Program-made: the position numbers and the translations under genes
Part shown: positions 11,601 to 64,000 of the stretch, piece after piece
Layout: each line of letters opens with the position of its first letter
How positions within the stretch are numbered: position 1 is the first letter of the stretch
Source of the DNA: Motacilla alba alba
Taxonomy: Eukaryota; Chordata; Aves; Passeriformes; Motacillidae
Assembly (NCBI RefSeq): GCF_015832195.1
Contig: NC_052033.1
Coordinates: 3,162,001 to 3,226,000, forward strand
Length of the DNA stretch: 64,000 nucleotides
Direction: 5' to 3'
Notes under the pieces: model-generated
What the model saw: only the letters and a program-made list of their open reading frames with translations
The model's database searches: none
Told to the model about the DNA's origin: nothing

Positions 11601-14280
11601 ACGTTGACAAGTAGCAGCTCAGGTAGCTGTGTTTGTCCTCCTCCCTGTTCCTCCTACAAAAAATATGTTCTTCTGGGTGTCTTAGGTTTTTTAAAAGTAT
11701 TGCACTTTACAGCTTTATTACTTAGAGAGGTGTGAAAGTCATCCATAAAGGAAAAAAAATGATAACATTTGAGGTACAGCAGTATATTTCATCCTGTTAT
11801 TATTAAAGTAACTTCAGAAACTGGCTGGGTGTATCTGGAGAGCTTCCCACCATCCCATATTTGCTGTTTTCAATATTTTGCAGCAATTGCACAGTGCTTT
11901 TTTAACAGTTTCCCCTTGACCAAAATGCATTTGTGAGAAAAAGACTAAATCACAGCACGAGTCCTGCTAAGTTTTACACACCTTGTTAAATTTAAGCACG
12001 TGAAGAGCTCCAGGATAGTTATTGGGATTACTCAAAAATGTGGCTGTGGGTTTGAGGCTCTGTTGGAGGAAGCTGTTACTGCTTAAGGGGCTTCTCACCT
12101 TGGGAAAGGAAAGAATGTGCTTGTGAGGTGCAGGGATAATAATTTGGGAAATCTTTCTTCATTCAGTTGCACAGGGTCTGGTGTTTGGAGGGCTCGTTTT
12201 GTTACATCACACGTGAATGTTACTGAAGTGATTCTGACAATTAACTTTGTAGGATTTTGTTTACTAAAAATCAAATCTCACTGGAAGCCTGGGACACTTG
12301 CTGTAATAAAAAGATTATGGATAGCTCCTGATGGCTTTTAAAAGCTGTTTAATTGCTGGTTGTGTCAAAGTAAGCAATTAAGGTCACTTAATCTACTTGA
12401 TTATTCATCATATTCCTCCTCTAGTAGTACTCTGTGCTTGGGATCTGTGAAAATGCATCTTGAGAAGCTGCTGCACTCATTCATAGCCCTCAGTGCAGGG
12501 CATACGTAATAAGAAAGAAAACTTCATTCTGTGGCAGTGCAAGCAGCTGTGAATGAGTGCCCTTGTGTTGCTACAGCAGGGGCTTCAAGGAAAAATGAAA
12601 AAGTCTAAAAATGCGTAGTCCTTTAAAGGCAGGCAGGTCACATAAAACAGCATTAATGGATTAGCTCTGAGATGGTGCTTTCACATTTCTATTAACCTCA
12701 GGCCAGATTGTTTCAAGATTAGATGGTACAGGTGCTTCATTTCTGTGATGCTGATGCTGCATAATATGATGGGGACTGGATAGCATTGGGTTGCTTGGCA
12801 TGAAGTAGAAAAATGTAAGTAGTGCTTTGAGAGCTTGTTTAGTGCCAGTGGCCATTGCAGAAGTTCGTTGGGATGATTAAATTTCGGTCGGTAGCTTCCT
12901 TCTGTCCTGAATAGTTAAGGTGGATATAAGGCAGACAAAGCAAAAGGCCTTTTGCTTTCAGTCAGCTGGCTGGGGAAAAAAAAGTGTGAAAGAGGATGTA
13001 TCTGCAGTGCAGCTCTGACATCAGGGCCAGGTTTTGTTCCACGAGTGGATTTTTGGGGAACCCAGAGACCCAGAACAGACAGAATGTTCTGTCAGTGTGA
13101 GCTGTTCACCACATGCAGCTGCTCTGGATCCTGCTCTGTGCAGCACAGAGCAGACCTGCTCACGGGCAGGTCAGGGTGACCTGTACCTGTGCTGTGTGAT
13201 CACAAAGAAAGTGACTCAGTCTGCTCCAGTTGAGAAGAACGTGGACAGAAGGATCTCAGCCATCCTCTTGAAACGAATGGAGCTTCTGCCAGTGGGGTCT
13301 GGTGCTTGCTCTGCAGTGCTGCTCGTGCAAAAGCAGACAGCCCTACTGGTGTTAGTTCCTTTCCACAGAGCAGCTTAGTGATGGTGGGACCCTTGGAAAG
13401 GAATTTCAGTGCAGATTGCAAAACTTCAGCATTCCCTGTCTGTGTTGTCTGTGTTGTTCTCTGTAAACAGGACAGGATTTGTATCAGCTTTGTGAATTCA
13501 GTACTGCTTGTTATTAATGAATTAATACAAATTGAGAGAGCTGTGATTCACGGAACGGAAAATGGTGGAGAGGCAGCAGTGCCTTTGGTTGCTCAGTTTG
13601 CAGAACTCATCAGGGTGGTGAAAAGTGCTGCTGGCCTGATGGAAATTCACCTGGCTGCTCTCCCATTCTGCTGGTTTTCTCTCTCTGCAGGCGCGGGGTG
13701 TGTTAGGAGATGACAATCCATGGGTAATTCCAGCCAGCAGGGCCCTCAGGATCCCAAACCGATTGTTAGCAAAGCAGGCACAACATTTCTGTTGCCAGCA
13801 GAGCCATGGGATGAAAACAAGCTGAGAATCAGGGAGTCATAACTGCCTCTCTGATGCTCCACATTTTCTGTGCCAAACATATGTTGGTATAGAAGAAAGT
13901 CTGATTCTAAATACCAAAGTGTGGGCAAGATTTAACTAAAGTTTCTGTAAAAGAAACCAAAGCTCTAAACTGTTGCTATATTTTACTGCATCTGCTGTGC
14001 ATATGAGATTGTGTAAATGGCCCGAACCAGTATGGAATTATGTTGTAGCTGCCTATAAGAAGTGCTGATACAATCCTAAGGGTAAAACTAAGGTTTGCCA
14101 TCACTTTGCAGGCAGCAGGTACCATATTCTGTCCCTAAGCATTCACAAAGTATTTCTACGGTTGAAGATCTGTTGACTCAAATGTGCAAACCCAAAAGTT
14201 TCAATTTCAACTTTACTGTTGGATGTTTGTTAGCAGGCTGACTGGTTTTTGGCCAAAGTGTAAAAATATTTAATGTCTTC
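8619..14280. other. Intergenic DNA, nothing recognised
   Basis: Long stretch with scattered short open frames only; none shows domain-like content together with splice signals. No RNA gene or repeat class recognised. Confidence 0.6.
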
Positions 14281-14428
14281 TGAATTCACAGAATGGTTTG
14301 GATCAGAAGGGACCTAAAATTCATCCCCCTGCCATGGGCAGGAACACCTTCCACCAGACCAGGCTGCTCCAAGCCTCGTCCAACCTGGCCTTGAACACGC
14401 CTGGGGATTGGGCAGCCACAGCTTCACT
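14281..14428 (-). mobile_element. CR1 LINE 3' fragment
   Basis: CACAGAATGGTTTGGATCAG, then GCCATGGGCAGGAACACCTT and CCAACCTGGCCTTGAACACG form the reverse complement of the CR1 3' end. It lies about 0.8 kb upstream of the CpG island. Confidence 0.9.
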
Positions 14429-15239
14429 TGGCAGTTATTTGTATTAATAAATAATTGTGAGCTTCAGTACTGTAAAAACCCCAAACAACACAACCATTTT
14501 CTCAGCAAACCACGGTGAGGTTATGGAGCTGTTACGGTGACATGTTTGCAGTGCATATGTTGGTAAATAAGCATGAATGCATTTTAGCACCCTCTTTGCA
14601 GTTCATAGCCAAAAGTGTTTAACTGTTTACTTTTCAGTTTTGACAGCACCTGCTCCCTGTAACAATGAGTATTTGGTTCAGGTATAATATTTTCATTGCA
14701 GATGCTGTATTTGTAAAATAATTATACTGTGGGAAATTAATGCCATCTATTTTGGTAGCCTGTGCCATTTTCAAGTCAAACCCATGCTGGGGATCCTCAC
14801 TTAGTGTTTCCATGCTGCTGCCTGTGCCATTCCCTCCTGCGGGCCGTGTCCCCGGCGCAGTGACACTCAGCTCTGGGGGTCTGGGTGCTGTGGCAGGTCT
14901 CTCGCTCGCTCCCTGTGCCCTAGCTCCTCTGAGCAAACCGGGGCTGAGCCGAGCTGCGTGCACAGACACAGCCTGCCTTACCTGGGACCCGGCCATTCGA
15001 AACGCTCTGCTGGTTTTCTAGGGATGTTACAAAAATCTGACAATGCGGAGTTACCTTAAGGTTTAACATGACCCTCACAGAGCCGTCAGATCAAACTTTT
15101 AGTTTTATGATTTGTTAATAATACAAATTATTATCATATTTTGGGGTATTTTGAGGCTAAATTTGAGCAGCTACCCAGCACTCTCCTAGTGGTTCTTGCT
15201 CACCCTCTAGCACTATTTGTATGTATTCCATTCTCCATT
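14429..15239. other. FOXK2 upstream flank
   Basis: AT-rich between 14430-14810 and 15020-15200, with a moderately GC-rich patch at 14810-15000. No core promoter or gene recognised. Confidence 0.6.
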
Positions 15240-15275
15240 CTTGCCCCTCTCCGCCGCGCCCGGTGCCGTTCCTGA

Positions 15276-58543
<43,268 letters not shown>

Positions 58544-58566
58544 AAACTTTAGGGGGAGTTTTCCTT

Positions 58567-58640
58567 TTTTTTAAAAAAAAAAGAAAAAAAAAAAAAACAA
58601 AGAAAAAGAAAAAAAAAACCGCAAAAAACCAACAAAAACA
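58567..58640 (+). repeat. A-rich tract in the FOXK2 3' UTR
   Basis: Starts about 24 bases after the stop codon with a T9-A10 junction, then A-rich runs broken by G and C. It could cause false oligo-dT priming in cDNA work. Confidence 0.9.
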
Positions 58641-59842
58641 AACTCCGTGGTGCCAAAAGGAGACACTTAAATCTAACACCTAAAATGTTGGAACATGTTC
58701 TCACGCAGTGGGGAAAGGGGCCCTGTGAATCAGACTTCAACTTTCAGCACTGAAACAAAACCCAACACAGGTGGCCTTAAAACTTGGTAATTTAAAGTCA
58801 AACTGCAGAACCGTGTTGTTGTAGAGGCTGTGCCCCCGCCCCTCCTGCCCCACGGACCGTGTGTGCTGGGAGGGCTGCAGCTTTAACAGGATCTGTCAGA
58901 TTTTTCCCAGGACTGAGGATCTCAGTGTAACGGCAGCATGATAGCGCTTAGTGTGACTGGTTTCAAACGATTGTAAATTCCTAAAGGGAACAGAGGCAGG
59001 AGCCATTCCGACACCGTGGCAGCTAAGCCTTTCCGAACCACCCACCCATGCAGTTGTTGATAGATATGCAGTATTTTGTTGTTCACACGTGGAATTAGAA
59101 ATTTTTCGAGGTGTATTTTCATTTCTTTGCAAAACGATGGGGTCTTTGACATTTCAAATCACTCCATTTCTACTCCGGAAACTTTGGAATCACACAACTA
59201 CTTTTCATGTGAAATTTTGTTTGGTAAAAAACTGAATGTAGGGTTTTTTTAACCAACGGAATGATTTACTTTTGTCTGTCCTGTTCAAGTTCAGATAAAG
59301 CTACTTTATTACATCTGCAAATTTTCATATTTTAGCAGTTGCCTGATAAATTTAATCAAATTTTATTACCATGTGTAGTGATCAAACGCTTCTTTGGGCT
59401 TGCATGTAACTGATTAGAAACTCTGATGTAAATGAGCCGTTAACTGACGTAAAGAACTGCTATGGATTTGACCAGAGCTGCACTTACCTGTTTCTCTCTC
59501 TGCTACCTTTTGCTGTTTGTTACTTTGTGTTGACTTTGACTGTCCCTGGCATATTTTTCCAGTCTAAAGTAAAACAAGAGTCTCGCTTAATATTGTGTAT
59601 GTTTAAGATAACAGACTGTTCTTCATTTAGAAAGATAAAATTCTTTATCACGAGTCCTTTTAAAAAGAGTAAAATTATCTTGTCAGAGGTATATTCGATA
59701 TTTTTAAGCTTAAGCACCCTTCAGTAGAAATTAATCTGCCCCGTTTCTCTGTAACACTTTGATGTCAGACACTGACCTCGGGGTCTCCATGACCAGTAGC
59801 TGTTGTGGTTTTCTAACAGTGGCTACCAGATTATGGTAATAA

Positions 59843-59861
59843 TTTTTTTTTTTTTTTTTTT
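59843..59861 (+). repeat. T-run in the FOXK2 3' UTR
   Basis: About 19 consecutive T. It would give a U-tract in the mRNA. Confidence 0.9.
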
Positions 59862-60550
59862 AAAGTGTGTGTTCTGCAGTTGAACATTTTAAAATGTAAT
59901 TTCTCACTTTAATGTGGTAATAGATTCCACTTTACATTTCAAAATTCAACTGAAACGAGGCTGCTGTTCAGTCTTCAGCTCACACAACGTCTTAGTTCCT
60001 CCTGCAGCCAGGTGAGTGGGAGCCGGCGCCGGCTCCATCGGAATCTGGTTTTTGTCCTGTTCTGTAATAAAGATGCATTATTTATATTTCCTTTCCTGCT
60101 ACGAAAGGAAAAAACTGTATTTTCATGATGGACTGAACAGTTTGGAGTGGTTATTTTAGGCAGCTTTTGGAAACTATTTACCTAAAGACCAAATATGAGA
60201 AATGTGTACAAGTTTTGTGTTCATCCACACAATGGAACTGTTACAATGTCTCTGCAGATAATACATTAAAAAACTATGAAAAAAACTCTACACAAGCTGG
60301 ATTTATAACAGGCATTTAAAAAAAAAGCATAACCTGAAAAGAAGCATTTCTGTACAATTGCAACGTTTTCTTTAGAGGTTTTAAAAATAAAAAAAGTAAA
60401 GTTTTAACATACTTTTTTTAAGAAAAAAAAATCCAGTACTAGTAATTTAATTTGGTGTTGAATGAATTGACTAGAATGTGGTTTATTTTCAGAAGTGAGA
60501 ATCTGTTCACAACTAGGGCTAGGTGAATAATAGTGTATAAGATTTTTTTA

Positions 60551-60556
60551 AATAAA
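60551..60556 (+). terminator. FOXK2: Distal FOXK2 polyadenylation signal AATAAA
   Basis: An exact AATAAA lies in an A/T-rich context, with a GT-rich downstream element about 45-85 bases later. Alternative AATAAA hexamers occur at 60066 and 60386. The choice of the distal one as main site is an inference. Confidence 0.5.
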
Positions 60557-60580
60557 ATTAAATTTTATTCAGCAAATTAA

Positions 60581-61894
60581 CCAAGTTGAAATTACTCAAC
60601 AAGTGTGTTTGGAATATCGATGTATATTTGGGGTTAATGCAGCTCCCGTGCCAGCCCCTCCAGGCCAAGGTGCCCCTTCCAGCCACTGTCCCAGGAGCCA
60701 GGGGCAGGGAGGGGCCTGGGGCTGGACCCTGCCCGGCCTTTGCACTGCTTGGGGCACAGGAGGGCACAGCAACGTGTCTGCTTTAGATGGATCATGTTTC
60801 TGTAAGTTAAATTTTAGGAGATGGCACTTTCTGGAATCATGAATGTGGGTTTGGTGTGTGATCCCCTTTACAGTCTCTGTTTCTCAGCTGTTGGGGAAAT
60901 GCTTTCAAGGACCAGGAAGACTTTGCTGGAAGCTGGGTCGGGTTCTCATGGCAATGCTTTCAAGAGCTGGGGAGAAACCCAACTCCCCAAGCCTGGGATG
61001 GCTGTGGAGCTGCTGGGCAGGGCCGTGGTGTTTGGAGCTGAAGGGGCAGAGCCTGTTCCTTGAACAGAGAGCACGGGCTGAACGGTCCGAATAAACACAG
61101 CCCTTGGAGAAGAAGAAGAAAATAGCTTACCCCGGAGGCAGGGGAGTGCTGTAATTGTTACTCTGCCCCAGGGGCAGGCAGAGCAGTGTGACCCAGCCCC
61201 AGCCTGGTGGCGTTCTGTGGCTGCTGTGTCTGGTCGTGTCTCACATCTCCAACTGCGCTGATTAATCTGTGTTTTCTCCTCTATTGTGACTGCCTGAAGG
61301 TTCTGAAAGCAATCCTCGTGTCCTGCAGTTTCTGCTGGCAGATACCTGGCATTACTGCAGAATCGAGTGCACTGGCTCATTAGTTTTCCTGTCAGGATTC
61401 TGAACTGTGACACAGGTACTGTGGAGAGATGGCAAAATGGGGAGAGAAGGCGTTGAGTTCCATTTTCATCCAAAAGGAGCTGCTAATCCCTGTGCTTTGG
61501 AGCAGCTGCTGGTGCCAGTGTTGTGTTCCAGGAGCAGTCGTGGTTTACTCTGCTGTGGGAGCTTCTCTGCTTTCCTGGTGGCGATCCTGTGGCCATGTGG
61601 TGCCACCAGCCCATCAGTGCCAGGTACAGGGCCCACAGCCCTCATTCCTTTTCCCACAGGTGTCTGCCTGAGCACTGTTCCACTGAGTGCAGAGCTGTGC
61701 AGACTCTGGCTCCCCTCATCCCCGGGAGTGCTGCAGCGAGCGAAGCCGTTGAGCCCTGGCAGAGCAACCCCGAGGCAGCAGCAGCTGGGAAGACTCAATC
61801 CTGTGCTGGATTTGATCCCTGTGAAACAGCTGTACCTGCTCACATCCATTGCAGGTAGCACAAGGAATCTGAGGTGTATTAGGGCATTCCAGGG
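60581..61894. other. FOXK2 downstream intergenic DNA
   Basis: Moderately GC-rich, with many overlapping short open frames but no recognised exon, repeat or RNA gene. Confidence 0.55.
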
Positions 61895-62075
61895 TTACTG
61901 GTCAAATACTGGAACCATCTGGTCAAATCCTGGAATCATCTGCCCAGGGAGGAGGTGGAGTCACCATCCCTGGATGTGGCACTGGGTGCCATGATCTCGT
62001 TGAGGTGTTAGAACATGGGTTGGACTTGATGATCTTAAAAGGTCTCTTCCAACCTAGAAATTCTGTGATTCTGCA
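61895..62075 (+). mobile_element. CR1 LINE 3' end
   Basis: GCCCAGGGAGGAGGTGGAGT, then CACCATCCCTGGATGTGGCA, GTTGGACTTGATGATCTT and AATTCTGTGATTCTG are diagnostic of a CR1 3' end in + orientation. A 22-base segment (CTGGTCAAATNCTGGAA...) is duplicated at its 5' side. Confidence 0.93.
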
Positions 62076-62690
62076 GCACTGCTGGCTGCCTGCACAGGTG
62101 TGTTATTTTCATTCCTGCTGCCACGTTGGAGCAGAGGTTTAGGGAAAATTTTACACGTTTAGAAGAGTTTAAATCTTCCCTGTTGTCTCCTGCCAGCTCT
62201 AGGATAACGGGGACGGGAGGGCAGGGGGTTGGTGCAGCAGCAGCTGAGGCCCAGCAGAGCTGTTGGAGCAGGAGCAGGGCTGCGTGGGGCAGTTCAGGAG
62301 TTTGCTGGTGCTGGGATCAGGAGCAGCTCCACCTGCACAGGGAGAGGATTTACAGCATTTACAGCGCCCCTGGGGAGCGTCTGCAGCGCTTCCCCCTCGC
62401 ATCCTTCTCCAGGAAATGAGTCCAGGTCCTTCTGCTGGTCCAGCCCAGCAGGGGGAATGGTGAGGTAAGTGCTGAACAAGAACTGGTTTGCACTGGGACG
62501 CTGGACTTGTTTTGGGACAGACAGCAAGGTGCAGGGCCCAGGCAGTGGCTCACGTGCTCCTGTCCCCTCCTCATGCAGCAGGTTCAGCTCCTGTCCTTCA
62601 GCAGCCACCACTATTGACTCACATGTCTATGCCCCCAGCCTGGAGCAATGGAAACCATGGCTGTGACCATCAGTGAATACAGCAAAGTTA
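62076..62690. other. Intergenic DNA, nothing recognised
   Basis: GC-rich sequence with overlapping open frames in several phases, none resembling a known protein. Confidence 0.5.
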
Positions 62691-64000
62691 GTCACTTTTA
62701 TTTAAAAGAAATAACATATTACAAATAAGTGTGCAAAACAATTTCTGTGGTTAAATACGCATAAAAGCAACATGCAACCTTGACATCAACATGGTAAGTT
62801 AGTCCTTAGTAGGTTACATGACACTAAAAGGGACTTGTCAAAGTTAGAGTTTGCGACTGAAGTCACAGAGTGTCAGGACTGAAGCATCTGTGAAATGAGC
62901 TTTCAGAAGAGCAAGACCTCCCTGCCCCAGTGTTTAGTGCCACAGATGCCAACCTTGGGGCTATCTCAGGTTCTGGGTTAGGAGCTTGTGCCTTAGGTCA
63001 GCAGGAAATAGGGTAACAATTTTTGGGGAAGAGAGTACAAGTCAGTGGGTTCAGTCTAACCTACCTGTCCCTGGGCCAGCAGCAATAGTATGCGACAGCT
63101 CAAAGGGAAAAAAAAAAAGACAAGTTTGCAAGTTTAAAGCCATTGCAGACATGGAGCTTCCTGCCACCTTGTTCAGTTCTTGTGCCAGGCCTGGCCATGG
63201 CCTCTGCAGCAGTCTGGCAGCAGTTTCACAGCTGTCACACCAGTACCGACGGCTGGATTCTGGAAGGAATCAGCTCTCCAAGTACAGGAGCCCTGGGTGC
63301 TTGCTGTGCTCACACAGGAGAGGGGAGCTGGGTCAGCCCTTGCCCAAAGGCGCCTCCAGCTGCTTCACAGTTTGGCACCTTGGACAAGCACTGCTGATCC
63401 CTCACCTGAAGCAGCACTGGCGGGGCCACACGACCACCACCACCCAGCCCCGGGCAGCAGGTCAGAGGACAAGCAGGACTTGATCTACAGGTGTCCCTTG
63501 CTCCATACTTGTCACCTTCTCTGTTCCCTCAGCTGTGCCAGGAGAGGGAGGAGGCAGGACTCCTGGTGGAGAAAGCATGACCCAGAGTGTTCGCCGCTCC
63601 CAGCCATGCAGTGGAATTAAAGCAATGCCTAAAATCTTCTGCTTTCACATCCCTTTTCCTAAAGCCAGCTGAAGGTGTGGACAGCCCCTGCAGAGCTTTC
63701 CCTGTGGCAGGCACTCTTGTTGGAGCTACAGTCATGTCACAGTTTAGACTAAAGAGAAACCCAATAGGCACAAGCTTGTTGAAAGCCACATCTTGAAAAC
63801 TTGAGTTGGTGACAGTAACCCAAAGAGATTTTAATGATGAATACTTGCAGAAATGAGAACAAACATATGTAGTCCACTACTTCAGAGCTGCTTGTGATCA
63901 TGTTGAGCCAGGCTTCTCGGCGGGCTCTGCTGGACACTGGCTCAGTGCTGGACACTCAGATACTGTCCCTCAAAGGCGCGGGGTGGCCGAGGCAGTGCTT
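62691..64000 (-). other. Possible 3' UTR of a convergent minus-strand gene (WDR45B by synteny)
   Basis: A minus-strand AATAAA (62697-62702) lies at the edge of an AT-rich block typical of a 3' UTR end. In human and chicken the gene after FOXK2 is WDR45B, which points toward FOXK2 from the opposite strand, so its 3' UTR is expected here. I see no coding exon of WDR45B inside the window, so the assignment rests on order and the polyadenylation signal only. Confidence 0.3.

Larger units (their letters stand above)
58544..60580 (+). other. FOXK2: FOXK2 3' untranslated region
   Basis: The sequence from the stop codon to the last plausible cleavage site is AT-rich and without long open frames. Three AATAAA signals are seen at 60066-60071, 60386-60391 and 60551-60556. 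The last is followed by a GT-rich stretch (60600-60640), so cleavage near 60570-60590 is the best guess; the earlier signals may give shorter forms. An A-rich tract begins about 25 bases after the stop (58573-58640) and a T-run of about 19 lies at 59843-59861. The end position is inferred. Confidence 0.7.

Noticed and set aside
13306..13713. 135-codon + strand open frame upstream of FOXK2
   Set aside because: No recognisable domain, Cys/Val runs typical of chance translation, and no supporting splice or promoter signals.

Overview
The window looks like nuclear DNA from a bird. It holds one gene that can be recognised with confidence: FOXK2, a forkhead-box transcription factor with an FHA domain. 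FOXK2 lies on the + strand and is complete, from a GC-rich CpG-island promoter near 15.2-16.4 kb to a 3' UTR ending near 60.6 kb. The avian assignment rests on several CR1 LINE fragments with the typical avian 3' ends (TTCYAACY...ATTCTGTGATTCTG), a retroviral solo LTR with 6-bp target duplications nested in a CR1, short introns in the 3' half of the gene, and very few other repeats.

Layout. 0-3.5 kb: a chain of short, spliceable open segments on the + strand ends in a stop codon, an AATAAA and a GT-rich stretch. It looks like the 3' end of an upstream gene I could not name. 3.5-15.2 kb: intergenic, holding CR1 fragments and the nested solo LTR (7935-8574). 15.24-16.42 kb: CpG island with two NF-Y (CCAAT) boxes, a YY1-type site over the start codon, and FOXK2 exon 1. 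16.1-47.5 kb: the 31-kb first intron, with AT-rich satellite-like repeats at 24.8 and 26.0 kb, CR1 copies at 32.4-33.6 and 42.85-43.2 kb, and an old amniote-type repeat at 19.45 kb. 47.5-58.5 kb: exons 2-9, all with GT-AG junctions that keep the reading frame, giving a 635-residue protein. 58.5-60.6 kb: 3' UTR with A-rich and T-rich tracts and three AATAAA signals. 60.6-64 kb: downstream DNA with one CR1 3' end and, from about 62.69 kb, what may be the 3' UTR of a convergent minus-strand gene. In human and chicken the neighbour in that position is WDR45B, but no coding exon of it is in the window.

The FOXK2 model was built by hand from splice sites, phase and the known family sequence. It covers the FHA domain (exons 1-2), a linker (exons 2-3), the winged-helix DNA-binding domain (exons 4-5), and a C-terminal regulatory region with CDK-type and SUMO-type sites (exons 6-9). 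The most interesting non-textbook signals are a long CCTCT pentamer array beginning within 10 bp of the exon 8 splice donor, the unnamed upstream gene end, the CR1/solo-LTR nesting that can be read to the base, and two unrelated 33-bp tandem repeats in intron 2. I found no convincing new biological system.
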